Shown: one piece after another, positions 18,262 to 26,199 of the stretch
How positions within the stretch are numbered: the first letter of the stretch is position 1
Layout: each line of letters starts with the position of its first letter
DNA from: Lachnospiraceae bacterium
Lineage (GTDB): Bacteria > Bacillota > Clostridia > Lachnospirales > Lachnospiraceae
Assembly: GCA_022774505.1 (NCBI GenBank)
Contig: JALFLW010000010.1
Coordinates: forward strand, 16,115-80,114
DNA length: 64,000 nucleotides
Reading direction: 5' to 3'
Made by a program: the position numbers and the translations under genes
The notes under the pieces: generated by a model
Databases searched by the model: none
What the model saw: only the letters and a program-made list of their open reading frames with translations
What the model was told of the DNA's origin: nothing

Positions 18262-19200
18262 ATGTAGAAACCGGTCAATAAAAATGCCTCTCCCGAGGCC
18301 GCAGCACTTTTAAGCTATCTGGAACAGACAGCAGGGCATGGGATCATTACCGGACAGCATACCCAGACAAATCCTATGGAAGAAATCACATATATCCGGG
18401 AAGTTACCGGAAAGGAGCCTAAATTAAGAGGATTTGAACTTCTGGCGTATTCGCCCAATATTAATGAGGAAGATGCCGGGGAGGCATGTCTGACAGAAGT
18501 GTACGAAAATAGGTACACATTAAAAACTGCCATGAAGTGGGCAGAGGAATCAGATGGGATCGTTACATTTTCATTTCATTGGTTTTCACCTTTGGGCGGC
18601 CGTGACAAAAGCTTTTATACGGAGCATACTGATTTCGATCCCCAAAAAGTCCTGATAGAAGGGACTCCGGAGAGGGAAGCATTTTATCATGATATGAAGG
18701 TGATCGCCGGTTATCTGCGGCAGTTTCAGGAAGCATCGATCCCGATCTTATGGCGGCCGTTTCATGAATCAGATGGAACTTGGTTCTGGTGGGGCTCTAA
18801 AGGACCGGAGGTGGCGAGAGAGCTGTATCTTTTGATGTATGATTATTATGTCAATGTATGTCATCTTGATAATCTGCTATGGGTATGGAATTGCAGGCTG
18901 CCGGAAGGGTATCCGGGAGATGAATATGTAGATATTGTTTCCGTGGATATATACCTGCCGGAGTACAAACCGACAGACTATGCCACGGAGTATGAAGAAT
19001 TGATCCATGCCACCGCTAAGGATAAAGTAGTGGCATTGGCAGAGGTGGGATATATGCCGGATGTGGATATGCTGGCAGAGAGCCGTATCCCGTGGGCATA
19101 TTATATGACCTGGTCCAAAGAATTCTGTATCGGGGAACAGTACAATAGCAAAGAAAATCTCAGACGGATGTATGACAGTGCGTATGCTATTGTACTATGA
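18262..19200 (+). pseudogene. GH26 beta-mannanase gene with TAG at codon 2
   Basis: The reading frame encodes a glycoside hydrolase family 26 protein of about 312 codons, the family of endo-beta-1,4-mannanases. The acid/base Glu is in WRPFHESDGTWFWWG and the nucleophile Glu in VALAEVGYMPD, both intact. AAAAGGAG precedes an ATG at 18262 whose very next codon is TAG (18265-18267). From 18268 the frame is open and includes conserved family sequence GHGIITGQHTQTNP before the next ATG at 18376, which has no ribosome site and would lose 36 residues of the barrel start. No GTG or TTG lies in between. It is probably silenced by a point mutation, unless stop read-through or a rare start rescues it. 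No signal peptide is seen. Its 3' end overlaps the convergent AraC gene by 6 bp. Confidence 0.8.
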
Positions 19201-19929
19201 ATAGCCGGATAGATCTTCGTTTCGTCTGTATTGTCCGGGGGTGATACCATATTCCCGGTGAAAGCAGCGGATATAATGACTGCAGGAGGCAAAGCCCAGA
19301 AATGAACTGATATCCGTGCAGCTTATGGTACTGTTTTTCAGCATATAGCAGGACACTTCACATTTTTTATGCAGGATATACTGTTGAAGAGTATATCCTG
19401 TTTCTTTTTTGAAAAGTTTCGACAGATATTCGGGATGAAGTCCCAGAGAACCGGCCACTTCTCCGGCGGACAGAGGATGAGACATATTTTTGGTAATATA
19501 ATCTACGCCATGCTGGACGTGATAAGAAAGCTCCTTTCCCCGGCGAAGCTCATTCATAGCATTGGTAAAGGCAGTGACCGCCTCGATCTTGACAGCGGAA
19601 AGCTCCCGGTGGCTGGTGCACTGATCTACTTTACGGATTAAAAGATCACTGAGGGTAAAGGACTGTTCAGGCTCTAAACCGCCCTCAATGCAGAAACGGG
19701 TGATCATGGCGATCAGTATGACATGATGATATTTCATATTTTGTAAAGGATTAGCAGACAGAAGTCCCATATGTTCCCAGTTTTCGTTTGTGATATTTCC
19801 TTTTAGTATATCCAGATTGCCGGAGGCGATATCACGGTAAAATGAAAATTCCTCTTCCATGGGAATGTGAAAATATTCCTCCTCCTGCTGCTTTGCAAGA
19901 AGTCTTTGAAGTTCTTTTTTGACATTCAT
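19195..19929 (-). CDS. AraC-family transcriptional regulator
   Basis: A 244-residue regulator. The C-terminal third has the double helix-turn-helix of AraC/XylS proteins: HPLSAGEVAGSLGLHPEYLS then LFKKETGYTLQQYILHKK, and ISSFLGFASCSHYIRCFHRE closing with YGITPGQYRR. The N-terminal part is helical (EEEFSFYRDIASGNLDIL) and resembles the ligand or oligomerisation region found in Clostridia sugar regulators. It is convergent with GH26 and divergent from GH5, sharing a 160-bp intergenic region with the latter, so it probably regulates the glycoside hydrolase genes in response to a sugar. The effector is unknown. Confidence 0.92.
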   Translation of the reverse strand: MNVKKELQRLLAKQQEEEYFHIPMEEEFSFYRDIASGNLDILKGNITNENWEHMGLLSANPLQNMKYHHVILIAMITRFCIEGGLEPEQSFTLSDLLIRKVDQCTSHRELSAVKIEAVTAFTNAMNELRRGKELSYHVQHGVDYITKNMSHPLSAGEVAGSLGLHPEYLSKLFKKETGYTLQQYILHKKCEVSCYMLKNSTISCTDISSFLGFASCSHYIRCFHREYGITPGQYRRNEDLSGYS

Positions 19930-20009
19930 GATAATTTTGATTCCTTTTATGATATATGTTGATCTTACAAAAATGTTAAAGCTGTTTTGTGCTATTTGTA
20001 TCTGTTTTA

Positions 20010-20038
20010 TTGTATCATACTTTAAACAATAATACTAT
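20010..20038 (+). promoter_or_regulatory. Promoter of the GH5 gene
   Basis: TTGTAT at 20010-20015 and TACTAT at 20033-20038 are 17 bp apart in the AraC/GH5 divergent region. The spacing is good, while the -10 is moderate, as expected for an activator-dependent promoter. Confidence 0.6.
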
Positions 20039-20102
20039 GATGAAGCTGTAAGAAAAAGAGCTTATGTAAGCAGAAATATAAAGGAAAGGAACGGTGATCA
20101 TT

Positions 20103-21134
20103 ATGAAAAAATGGAGCGGTTTTGAAAAGGGGATTAATCTGGGGGGGTGGCTTTCACAGTGTGATTACAGCAGAGAACGCCTGGAACATTTTATCGAGGA
20201 AGAAGACATCAAGAGACTTGGCAGCTGGGGACTTGATCACCTTCGCCTGCCTGTTGATTATAATGTGCTGAGAACAGATGATGGAGACTTTCGGGAGGAA
20301 GGCTTTCGCTGCGTGAAAAGAGCAGTTGAATGGTGTCGCAAATATGGTCTCAATATTATTTTGGATCTTCATAAAACAGCAGGATATTCTTTTGACAAGG
20401 ATGAGCAGGAGTCCGGCTTTTTTGTGGAGGAGAGCTGTCAGGAGTATTTTTATACATTATGGGAAGAGATTGCACGGCGGTTTTCCGGATATGGAGATCA
20501 TATTGCATTCGAATTATTGAATGAGGTGACGGAGGAGAAGACGATGGATGCCTGGAAAAGGATTTCCGGGGAATGTATCCGACGGATCCGTGTGATCGCT
20601 CCGACGACGAAGATCCTGATCGGTGGATACTGGAACAATAGTGTGGCAGCAGTAAAAGCACTTCCGCTGCCTGTCGATGAAAATATCGTTTACAATTTTC
20701 ATTGCTATGAGCCTTTGATCTTTACACATCAGGGAGCAGGGTGGGTAGATACCATGCCTGCAGATTATCGTATGAGCTTTGATAATGACATGTCCGTATT
20801 TTTGGACAATACAAAAAAATACCTGCCGGATAATATGATCCTGTTGGAACCGGCAAAGGATATTGATCATGCTTTGGATCAGGAATTTTTTGAAAAACTG
20901 TTTGCAGAGGCTATAGCTGTGGCTGAAGAACGGGATGTACCGCTGTATTGCGGAGAATATGGAGTGATCGATCTGGCATCATCGGAGGATACGGTGAAAT
21001 GGTATCAGAGTATTCATGCTGTCTTTGAAAAATATCATATTGGAAGGGCTGCCTGGAATTATAAAGAAATGAATTTTGGAATTATTGATCATCATATGGA
21101 TCCGGTCAGGAAAGAAGTGATCAGGCTTTTATAG
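20103..21134 (+). CDS. GH5 family beta-glycanase, cytoplasmic
   Basis: A 343-residue glycoside hydrolase family 5 enzyme, a family of endo-glucanases, mannanases and exo-glucosidases. The fold begins with GFEKGINLGGWLSQCD; the substrate-site Arg is in HLRLPVDYNVL, the acid/base Glu in FELLNEVTEE, the His/Tyr pair in NFHCYEPLIFTHQG, and the nucleophile Glu in YCGEYGVID. No signal peptide or accessory domain is present, so it probably acts on imported oligosaccharides. The ATG at 20103 is preferred over the GTG at 20094; GGTGATC precedes it. It is divergent from the AraC gene and probably under its control. Whether it prefers gluco- or manno-linkages cannot be told by eye. Confidence 0.92.
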   Translation: MKKWSGFEKGINLGGWLSQCDYSRERLEHFIEEEDIKRLGSWGLDHLRLPVDYNVLRTDDGDFREEGFRCVKRAVEWCRKYGLNIILDLHKTAGYSFDKDEQESGFFVEESCQEYFYTLWEEIARRFSGYGDHIAFELLNEVTEEKTMDAWKRISGECIRRIRVIAPTTKILIGGYWNNSVAAVKALPLPVDENIVYNFHCYEPLIFTHQGAGWVDTMPADYRMSFDNDMSVFLDNTKKYLPDNMILLEPAKDIDHALDQEFFEKLFAEAIAVAEERDVPLYCGEYGVIDLASSEDTVKWYQSIHAVFEKYHIGRAAWNYKEMNFGIIDHHMDPVRKEVIRLL

Positions 21135-21165
21135 TGGTCAGTGGCGTATGCCCCCTGTATTCCCT

Positions 21166-21187
21166 CTACGTTACGAGTATTTTCCTA
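21166..21187 (+). repeat. Short repeated motif (TACGAG-ATTTTCCTA), site 1
   Basis: CTACGTTACGAGTATTTTCC followed by TA stands next to the large hairpin after GH5. A close copy occurs at 56494-56516 next to another large hairpin. Confidence 0.5.
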
Positions 21188-21205
21188 ATCCTATACAACT
21201 AAATT

Positions 21206-21287
21206 AACAGGTCCGGTACATGCGGCCTGACTGTCCTTTGTTAAATAGACATAAGACAGTCAGACCGCATGTACCGGACCTGTTTTT
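21206..21287 (+). terminator. Large hairpin terminator after the GH5 gene
   Basis: A stem of about 30 bp is formed by AACAGGTCCGGTACATGCGG plus CTGACTGTC and the matching right arm GACAGTCAG plus CCGCATGTACCGGACCTGTT, with one internal mismatch and a loop of about 20 bases, ending in a T run. It is much longer than an ordinary terminator. It sits between GH5 and the truncated ABC gene, where the missing half of that gene should be. Confidence 0.8.
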
Positions 21288-21307
21288 AGCATGGAAAAAA
21301 CAAGGAT

Positions 21308-21634
21308 ATGGGAAAGGTAGGACTGAGTGCGGTTGAAAAAAAGAAATTTGGCGAGTATTCTCTGGGAATGAAGCAAAGACTTGGTATTGCAGCGGCTATT
21401 ATGGGAGAGCCAGATATTATCATTCTGGATGAGCCGATCAATGCCATTGACGAAGACGGGGTAGAAGAGATCAGACAGCTGATATTGGATTTGAGATCAG
21501 AGGACAGAGTCATAATAATTGCCTGTCATGATCGGTCGGAAATGGAACTTTTGGCTGACGAAGTGATTTGTATGAAAAATGGAGAATTGATTTCGGAAAA
21601 GGGGTGTGACGATGCAGATTTGGAAAATGTATAA
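21308..21634 (+). pseudogene. ABC transporter ATP-binding protein, 3' remnant
   Basis: Only the C-terminal half of an ABC-2-type ATPase remains (about 108 codons). The signature YSLGMKQRLGIAAAIM, Walker B DIIILDEPINAID and the switch His in IACHDRSEMELLADE are present, but Walker A and the whole N-terminal region of about 110 residues are missing. The frame meets a TAG at 21287-21289, inside the end of the large upstream hairpin. No ribosome site precedes the first ATG. It overlaps the following permease remnant, as in intact exporter operons. It is interpreted as a decayed gene. Confidence 0.8.
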
Positions 21635-22020
21635 GCATGATCTGGATGAGGGGATCTGTATGCGTGCGGTCTATCTTCTTTTGCCGGTCCTCATTGCATT
21701 ATTTTCATGTATAGGCATGCATTATAAGCTGGTACAGCTTATTCATTTAAGTTCCAGCATGGGTTCCGGCACTGTGCTGGATTACTGGCTGTATTTTATA
21801 GAAGGAGGAAAGCAGTATACGTTTAGCGTATATAATTTCTTTTTATAAAAGAAACTGGCTTTTGTTTGGAAACTGGGGCATGCCATATCGGATGTTTCCG
21901 GTAGCCGCACATGGACTGGAACCAAAAATATGTCTGATATTACTAACAGCGGCCATTGGTGTGGCCGCTGCAGCAGGGTATCTTATATACAATAAAAGAG
22001 ATATTTTGGAGGAAAAATAA
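21606..22020 (+). pseudogene. ABC-2 type permease remnant with frameshift
   Basis: The first frame (21606-21848) encodes MQIWKMYKHDLDEGICMRAV and a hydrophobic helix, then stops after YTFSVYNFFL. From about 21847 a second frame continues with RNWLLFGNWGMPYRMFP and a final helix ILLTAAIGVAAAAGYLIYN, ending RDILEEK with TAA at 22018-22020. The switch falls in a T-rich run near 21837-21845, so a one-base indel is likely. The combined product is also far shorter than a normal permease, implying an internal deletion. With the truncated ATPase it forms a dead exporter. Confidence 0.7.
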
Positions 22021-22032
22021 TCCTATGGGAAA

Positions 22033-24999
22033 TTACCCGATAAATGTTTTACGAAGTTTTTTCAGGTCAAGTGTCTGCTCAGGAGCAAATTCATCAGAAC
22101 TTACATAAGAGAGAAGAGAACGGATAAACTGATCAACTTCCGGCAGCTTCGTGACATCACGGTGACTGATGATCTCTCCGACAGCGGTGATGGCATCATC
22201 TCTGGTTGGCTCAGTGAGGTTGACAAGTTCGCTGAGTCGGATGGTGCAGACCATCAAAGTGCCGTTTCCGGCTTTTCCCTCAAAGAGGATACCAAGCTTG
22301 TGATTCCGGTCAAAGTTATCCATCATCTGGACGATAGGACGGTAACTCTTATCAGTGGTATCATCAAGGATTGCACAATCACAGTGGGATACCAGCTGAT
22401 ACCACTGTGGAGTAGCATATGTGTGAGAAGGGAAAAGCTTTAAGGCCGGATGGTCATTATGGATAAGGAGTCCCATCGTGCCTACGGCTACCGGCTTCTT
22501 CATCCATTCGCAGATATCACGAAACATTGGATAACACCAAAACTCCGTACAGTAAAATCCCTTGAGACTGTCTGCTGTTTCCTGCGGCAGATAAAGGACA
22601 CGCCTGCCTTCTGCCAGCATTGCCTCTGCCTGGTCGAAATCATTTGTAAGATATGTTTTATAAATACCTTCTCCGACGGAGACTATATTGGCAGGATCCA
22701 CATGATCATGATCGGATGGATATAGATATAATTCGTATTCATTGTAAATATCTGTTCCCTCGATGGACAGAGACAGGATAGCTGTTGTAGCATTTTCAAC
22801 GGCAGGAACGGTGATCGAGATGTCCTCCAGGTTTACAAGTCCCAGAATATCCTCCGGCAGTGAGATCGTCCCTGTAGCTGCCTGTGTGCCGTCCTGCAGG
22901 ACAAAGCGGTATGTTACGGATCTGCCGGAAAGACTCTCCGGACGGTAATAACGGAAAGCTGTTGAAAAATCGAAAGTGGAGCCGGCTGTCAGGATATAGC
23001 TGTCAAATTCTGCCATCAGAATGGCATCTGAGCAATAGCCGGACCATTCCTGAGTAGTGACAAGTCCTTTGCTGTCCATAAAAGCATCTAAAATACCGAC
23101 CAGAGCGGTTCCCTGACCGGAGAAATCCTGAATATCAAGGATCTGATAACCTGCCAGATTCTTTGTGCGTGCGGCAGCTTCCAATTCTTCTTTGTAGCAT
23201 TGGACGGCAAGCTTGCCGCTGTTGTAGAAAAATTCATCTGCCTGATCGAGCATCCCTTTTTCTTCTAAACGATCTCGGAATACTTCAAAATTTCTAGCCT
23301 TTAATACGCCTGTATATTTGTCGATCTCATGAAAATCCGGATAGACACAGTACTGACCGATCTCATGGGATACAACAGGGATTTCCGGCATAAGCACTTC
23401 TGTATTTTCGGCAGCTTTTACTTTCTTGACACCGGTACCGTACTGAATCTCGATCTCTGCATTATCATCACCGGTATCTGCCGTTGCTGCGGCAGGAAGG
23501 ATGGCATCATCATAGTTTTTGCGGGTGGATGGCTCTGCGGACTGGATATGTCCGAGCGGTGCATCACACATGCCATAAGAACCGCGGAAAAGACGATTTT
23601 TGCTGAGGCGCACACCTACAAAGAAATCCTCCTCCGGAAGGATCACAGGAGTATGTTGGAAATTATTTGAACCCTGCGTATACAGATGACGGGTATCTAC
23701 TGCCTTGTATGCGGCAAGGATCTCTGAGATCCGTTCTTTGCTTCCCCACAGCTCATTACCAAGGGACATCATACAATAGGAAGCATGATTGCCGAAATAT
23801 TTCATCATGCGGTATCCCTCTTCGATGAGATAGGACTGTTCGGTCTCATTATGTCCCTCTTCTCCCGGAGCCGTCATGGTACCCCAGAATGGGAGCTGAG
23901 GCTCCATATAGATACCGACCAGATCGGCAGCGGTAAATGCAGCATCAGGAGGACAGCAGGTATGGAAACGGTAGTGGTTGATCCCGTAGCTTTTTGAGAC
24001 AGACAAAACCCGGATCCATTCATCTACCGTGGCAGGAACCGCACCGGTCAGCGGAAAGATCAGCCCGTCATGTTTGCCGCGGAGAAATGTTTTGCGGCCA
24101 TTGATCAGAAAGTCATGTCCCTCGGTGGTGAAATCGCGGAGTCCGAAAGTTGTGGTGGTGGTCTCGGCACTGTCTGTAAAGGAAGCAGTCAGCTGATAGA
24201 TCACAGGTGCGTATTCACTCCAGAGTACAGGATTTTCGCCAAGCTTATAAATGATGGAATATGTTGCCTGACCGGCAGGAAACGGGATTTCAAAAGACCG
24301 GACAGGGGTTGTCTGTTCTTTCAGGCCTTTGCGGTCACGCAGCTGTGCCTGTACTTCGATCGTATGAAATGTATCTGTGCCGGAAGTGTTTACGGTAGTC
24401 ATTTCCAAAGTGACAGAGCAGTTTTTGGTATCCGGCAGAGTCTTGATGTGAGAGATATAGCATTTCTCATGGATGCGCAGAGAGATGTCTCCGATGATAC
24501 CGTTCCAGTTTGTCTGGGTGTCCGGAGATGTCAGATGACCGCCTTTTGTAGGATAAGCCAGAGGATCAGGAATCCCTTCCTCCGGTTTTTGTACATTTGC
24601 GACCAGGATCGTCAGACGGAAATCCTGCTTCGTGACTGCTTTTGTCAGGTCATAGATATGTGGTGTGTTCAGGCTGTCATATGTGCCGATCCGGATATCA
24701 TCGACCCAGACCATGGTTACACGGGTGCGCTCCAGATACAGCAGGATATCTTTTGTCAGATCCTCCGGCTCGAGATGTATCTCTTTTGAGTACCAGGCGT
24801 ACCCCTCATACAGATAAGGGTCTGTGAGCGTTCCGGTTTCCTTTTTGTCAGAATATGTTCCTTTTTGGGCCTGAGAGGTCGTACCGGGAAGCGTGATCGT
24901 ATCTTCCGGTTTTTTTGTATAAAATGCGTTATCGACGCCCTTACATTCGGCATCCAGACAGAAATTCCATGTTCCCTGCAGGTTTATGTTCTTTATCAT
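22033..24999 (-). CDS. GH2 family beta-glycosidase
   Basis: A 988-residue glycoside hydrolase family 2 enzyme, a family of exo-beta-galactosidases, mannosidases and glucuronidases. The N-terminal sugar-binding domain (INLQGTWNFCLD, GYAWYSKEIHL) is followed by an immunoglobulin-like domain at about 180-290 and the barrel from FLINGRKTFLRGKHDG. The acid/base Glu lies in MMSLGNELWGSKE and the nucleophile is probably the Glu in VVSHEIGQYCVYPDF. About 350 further residues form extra beta-domains. There is no signal peptide, so it is predicted cytoplasmic, completing hydrolysis of oligosaccharides opened by the GH5 and GH26 enzymes. AAGGAG seven bases upstream fixes the start. Confidence 0.9.
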   Translation of the reverse strand: MIKNINLQGTWNFCLDAECKGVDNAFYTKKPEDTITLPGTTSQAQKGTYSDKKETGTLTDPYLYEGYAWYSKEIHLEPEDLTKDILLYLERTRVTMVWVDDIRIGTYDSLNTPHIYDLTKAVTKQDFRLTILVANVQKPEEGIPDPLAYPTKGGHLTSPDTQTNWNGIIGDISLRIHEKCYISHIKTLPDTKNCSVTLEMTTVNTSGTDTFHTIEVQAQLRDRKGLKEQTTPVRSFEIPFPAGQATYSIIYKLGENPVLWSEYAPVIYQLTASFTDSAETTTTTFGLRDFTTEGHDFLINGRKTFLRGKHDGLIFPLTGAVPATVDEWIRVLSVSKSYGINHYRFHTCCPPDAAFTAADLVGIYMEPQLPFWGTMTAPGEEGHNETEQSYLIEEGYRMMKYFGNHASYCMMSLGNELWGSKERISEILAAYKAVDTRHLYTQGSNNFQHTPVILPEEDFFVGVRLSKNRLFRGSYGMCDAPLGHIQSAEPSTRKNYDDAILPAAATADTGDDNAEIEIQYGTGVKKVKAAENTEVLMPEIPVVSHEIGQYCVYPDFHEIDKYTGVLKARNFEVFRDRLEEKGMLDQADEFFYNSGKLAVQCYKEELEAAARTKNLAGYQILDIQDFSGQGTALVGILDAFMDSKGLVTTQEWSGYCSDAILMAEFDSYILTAGSTFDFSTAFRYYRPESLSGRSVTYRFVLQDGTQAATGTISLPEDILGLVNLEDISITVPAVENATTAILSLSIEGTDIYNEYELYLYPSDHDHVDPANIVSVGEGIYKTYLTNDFDQAEAMLAEGRRVLYLPQETADSLKGFYCTEFWCYPMFRDICEWMKKPVAVGTMGLLIHNDHPALKLFPSHTYATPQWYQLVSHCDCAILDDTTDKSYRPIVQMMDNFDRNHKLGILFEGKAGNGTLMVCTIRLSELVNLTEPTRDDAITAVGEIISHRDVTKLPEVDQFIRSLLSYVSSDEFAPEQTLDLKKLRKTFIG

Positions 25000-25200
25000 T
25001 TTTTTCTCCTTAAAATTAAATTATATATTTTTCGTTTTTTTTTGCACAAATATAGTATCATATTTGGCGGAGAAGCTCCCGGTGCTCGTAAAGGGGCATT
25101 CCTCTACATATTATACATGGTACGCAGAGGTCTTTCAACTGAAAGTTCAGAGGATTTGTTGACAGAATTACCTATGTGAATTAAGATGTAATTTAGGAAT

Positions 25201-25757
25201 TAAGGCTTTCCACACCAATAACAGAAAGCAGCACATAATATGTCTTATGTCCGGTTACATGCAATAGCATTTTGCCTTTCTAAGTACTTTTAAATCCGTG
25301 AGCTGTGACTAAAAAATCGTCTTGTCACTTACGGATTTCGAAAAGACGAATTGCTTTGCTACTTTGATGTTTGATGAACGCATCCTCCCGTATTTACCCC
25401 AAGGTGGGAATCAGGGGTTTCGAGAGGCACTTGCACCCGCTGGTACTTACGCCCCAAGTTTTACAGACACATATTTCATCAATTGAACACTTGGGGCGTT
25501 ATGTACCATTGCATGGTGCATCGTAGCGGGAGCGTGCCGTCCGAAACAACTGAGCCCACCTATGGGGGTAAGACGTACAGATGCGTATTCATCAAAGCAT
25601 TGCAAAGCAAAGTCTTTTCAGAAATCCTACTGATCTGCGTCAATTTTTTAGTCACAGCTCACGGATCAATTTGTTTTCTGAGGCAAAATGCCTATTTTCT
25701 CTTCAAGACATAAGACATATTATGGACTGCTTTCTGTTATTGGTGTGGGAAGCCTTA
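25201..25757. repeat. 557-bp near-complete palindrome (foldback element), gene-free
   Basis: The whole stretch folds on itself. The outer 31 bases at 25201-25231 match the complement of 25727-25757 at 30 of 31 positions. Further in, ATAATATGTCTTATGTC, GCATTTTGCC, ATCCGTGAGCTGTGAC with TAAAAAAT, GGATTTCGAAAAGAC, GCTTTGC, TGATGAACGCATC and TTTACCCC on the left all have complements in the same order on the right. The innermost stem is ACGCCCCAAGT (25449-25459) with ACTTGGGGCGT (25489-25499). No credible reading frame exists. Copies of the ends occur at 13.5-13.7 kb and 37.75 kb. It could be a MITE-like element or encode a long structured RNA. Confidence 0.85.
25403..25560 (+). ncRNA. Possible structured RNA core of the palindrome (rod-shaped, 6S-like shape)
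   Basis: The middle of the palindrome forms a regular rod. GGTGGG pairs with CCCACC, TTTCG with CGAAA, GGCAC with GTGCC, CCCGCT with AGCGGG, GGTAC with GTACC, and the 11-bp stem ACGCCCCAAGT/ACTTGGGGCGT closes a loop of about 29 bases. A small TGCATGGTGCA hairpin lies in the 3' internal loop. A long rod with an asymmetric central bulge of 160-180 nt recalls 6S RNA, but no sequence signature confirms this, and strand and transcription are unknown. Confidence 0.3.
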
Positions 25758-25773
25758 GTAAATTATTATTCCA

Positions 25774-26199
25774 TTAATTTCCCTTAAACTTAGATTCACA
25801 ATAAATACAGCGATAGATCCTGTTCTGCCTGTCTGTAAGTTTAAATTTATGAGGCAGCTCCTGCTCAATAGAAGTAATGCAGCGCGGATTCTTACACTTA
25901 ATAATATTGGTTACGGTTTCCGGCAGAGAAAGCTGATGTTTCTCAACAATCTCTGCATTCTGAATGATATTAATGGTAATACTGTGATCCAGCACCCCAA
26001 GTACGTTCAGATCAATATCAAGATCACCCTCTATCTTAATAATGTCTTTCTTGCCCATCTTATTACTTTTTGCATTCTTAATGATCGCAACAGAGCAGTC
26101 AAGCTTTTCCAGATTCAGGTATTCATAAATTTTCATAGCTCCGCCTGCCTGAATATGATCGATCACGATTCCCTGATTCAGACCTCCGATATTTAACAT
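25774..26199 (-). CDS. pyrI: Aspartate carbamoyltransferase regulatory subunit
   Basis: A 141-residue PyrI, the allosteric subunit that binds CTP or ATP and tunes PyrB in pyrimidine synthesis. The nucleotide-binding N-terminal half ([38 protein letters not shown]) is followed by the zinc domain with four Cys: CKNPRC and, about 25 residues later, CIYC. Length is slightly below the E. coli 153 residues, as in other Clostridia. Its start overlaps the end of pyrB by 7 bp, indicating translational coupling in a pyrBI operon on the minus strand. Confidence 0.96.
   Translation of the reverse strand: MLNIGGLNQGIVIDHIQAGGAMKIYEYLNLEKLDCSVAIIKNAKSNKMGKKDIIKIEGDLDIDLNVLGVLDHSITINIIQNAEIVEKHQLSLPETVTNIIKCKNPRCITSIEQELPHKFKLTDRQNRIYRCIYCESKFKGN

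Noticed and set aside
23418..24789. Long open frames opposite the GH2 gene
   Set aside because: They are antisense shadows of a strongly conserved 988-residue enzyme and have no protein-like features or ribosome sites.
25081..25115. ATTCCTCTACATATTATACATGG as a dif site near the composition switch
   Set aside because: Only a few positions match and the spacing between half-sites is not 6 bases.
25483..25713. Open frames of 68-76 codons across the palindrome
   Set aside because: They follow from the inverted repeat sequence, have no ribosome site and no protein-like pattern; the same region is explained by base pairing.
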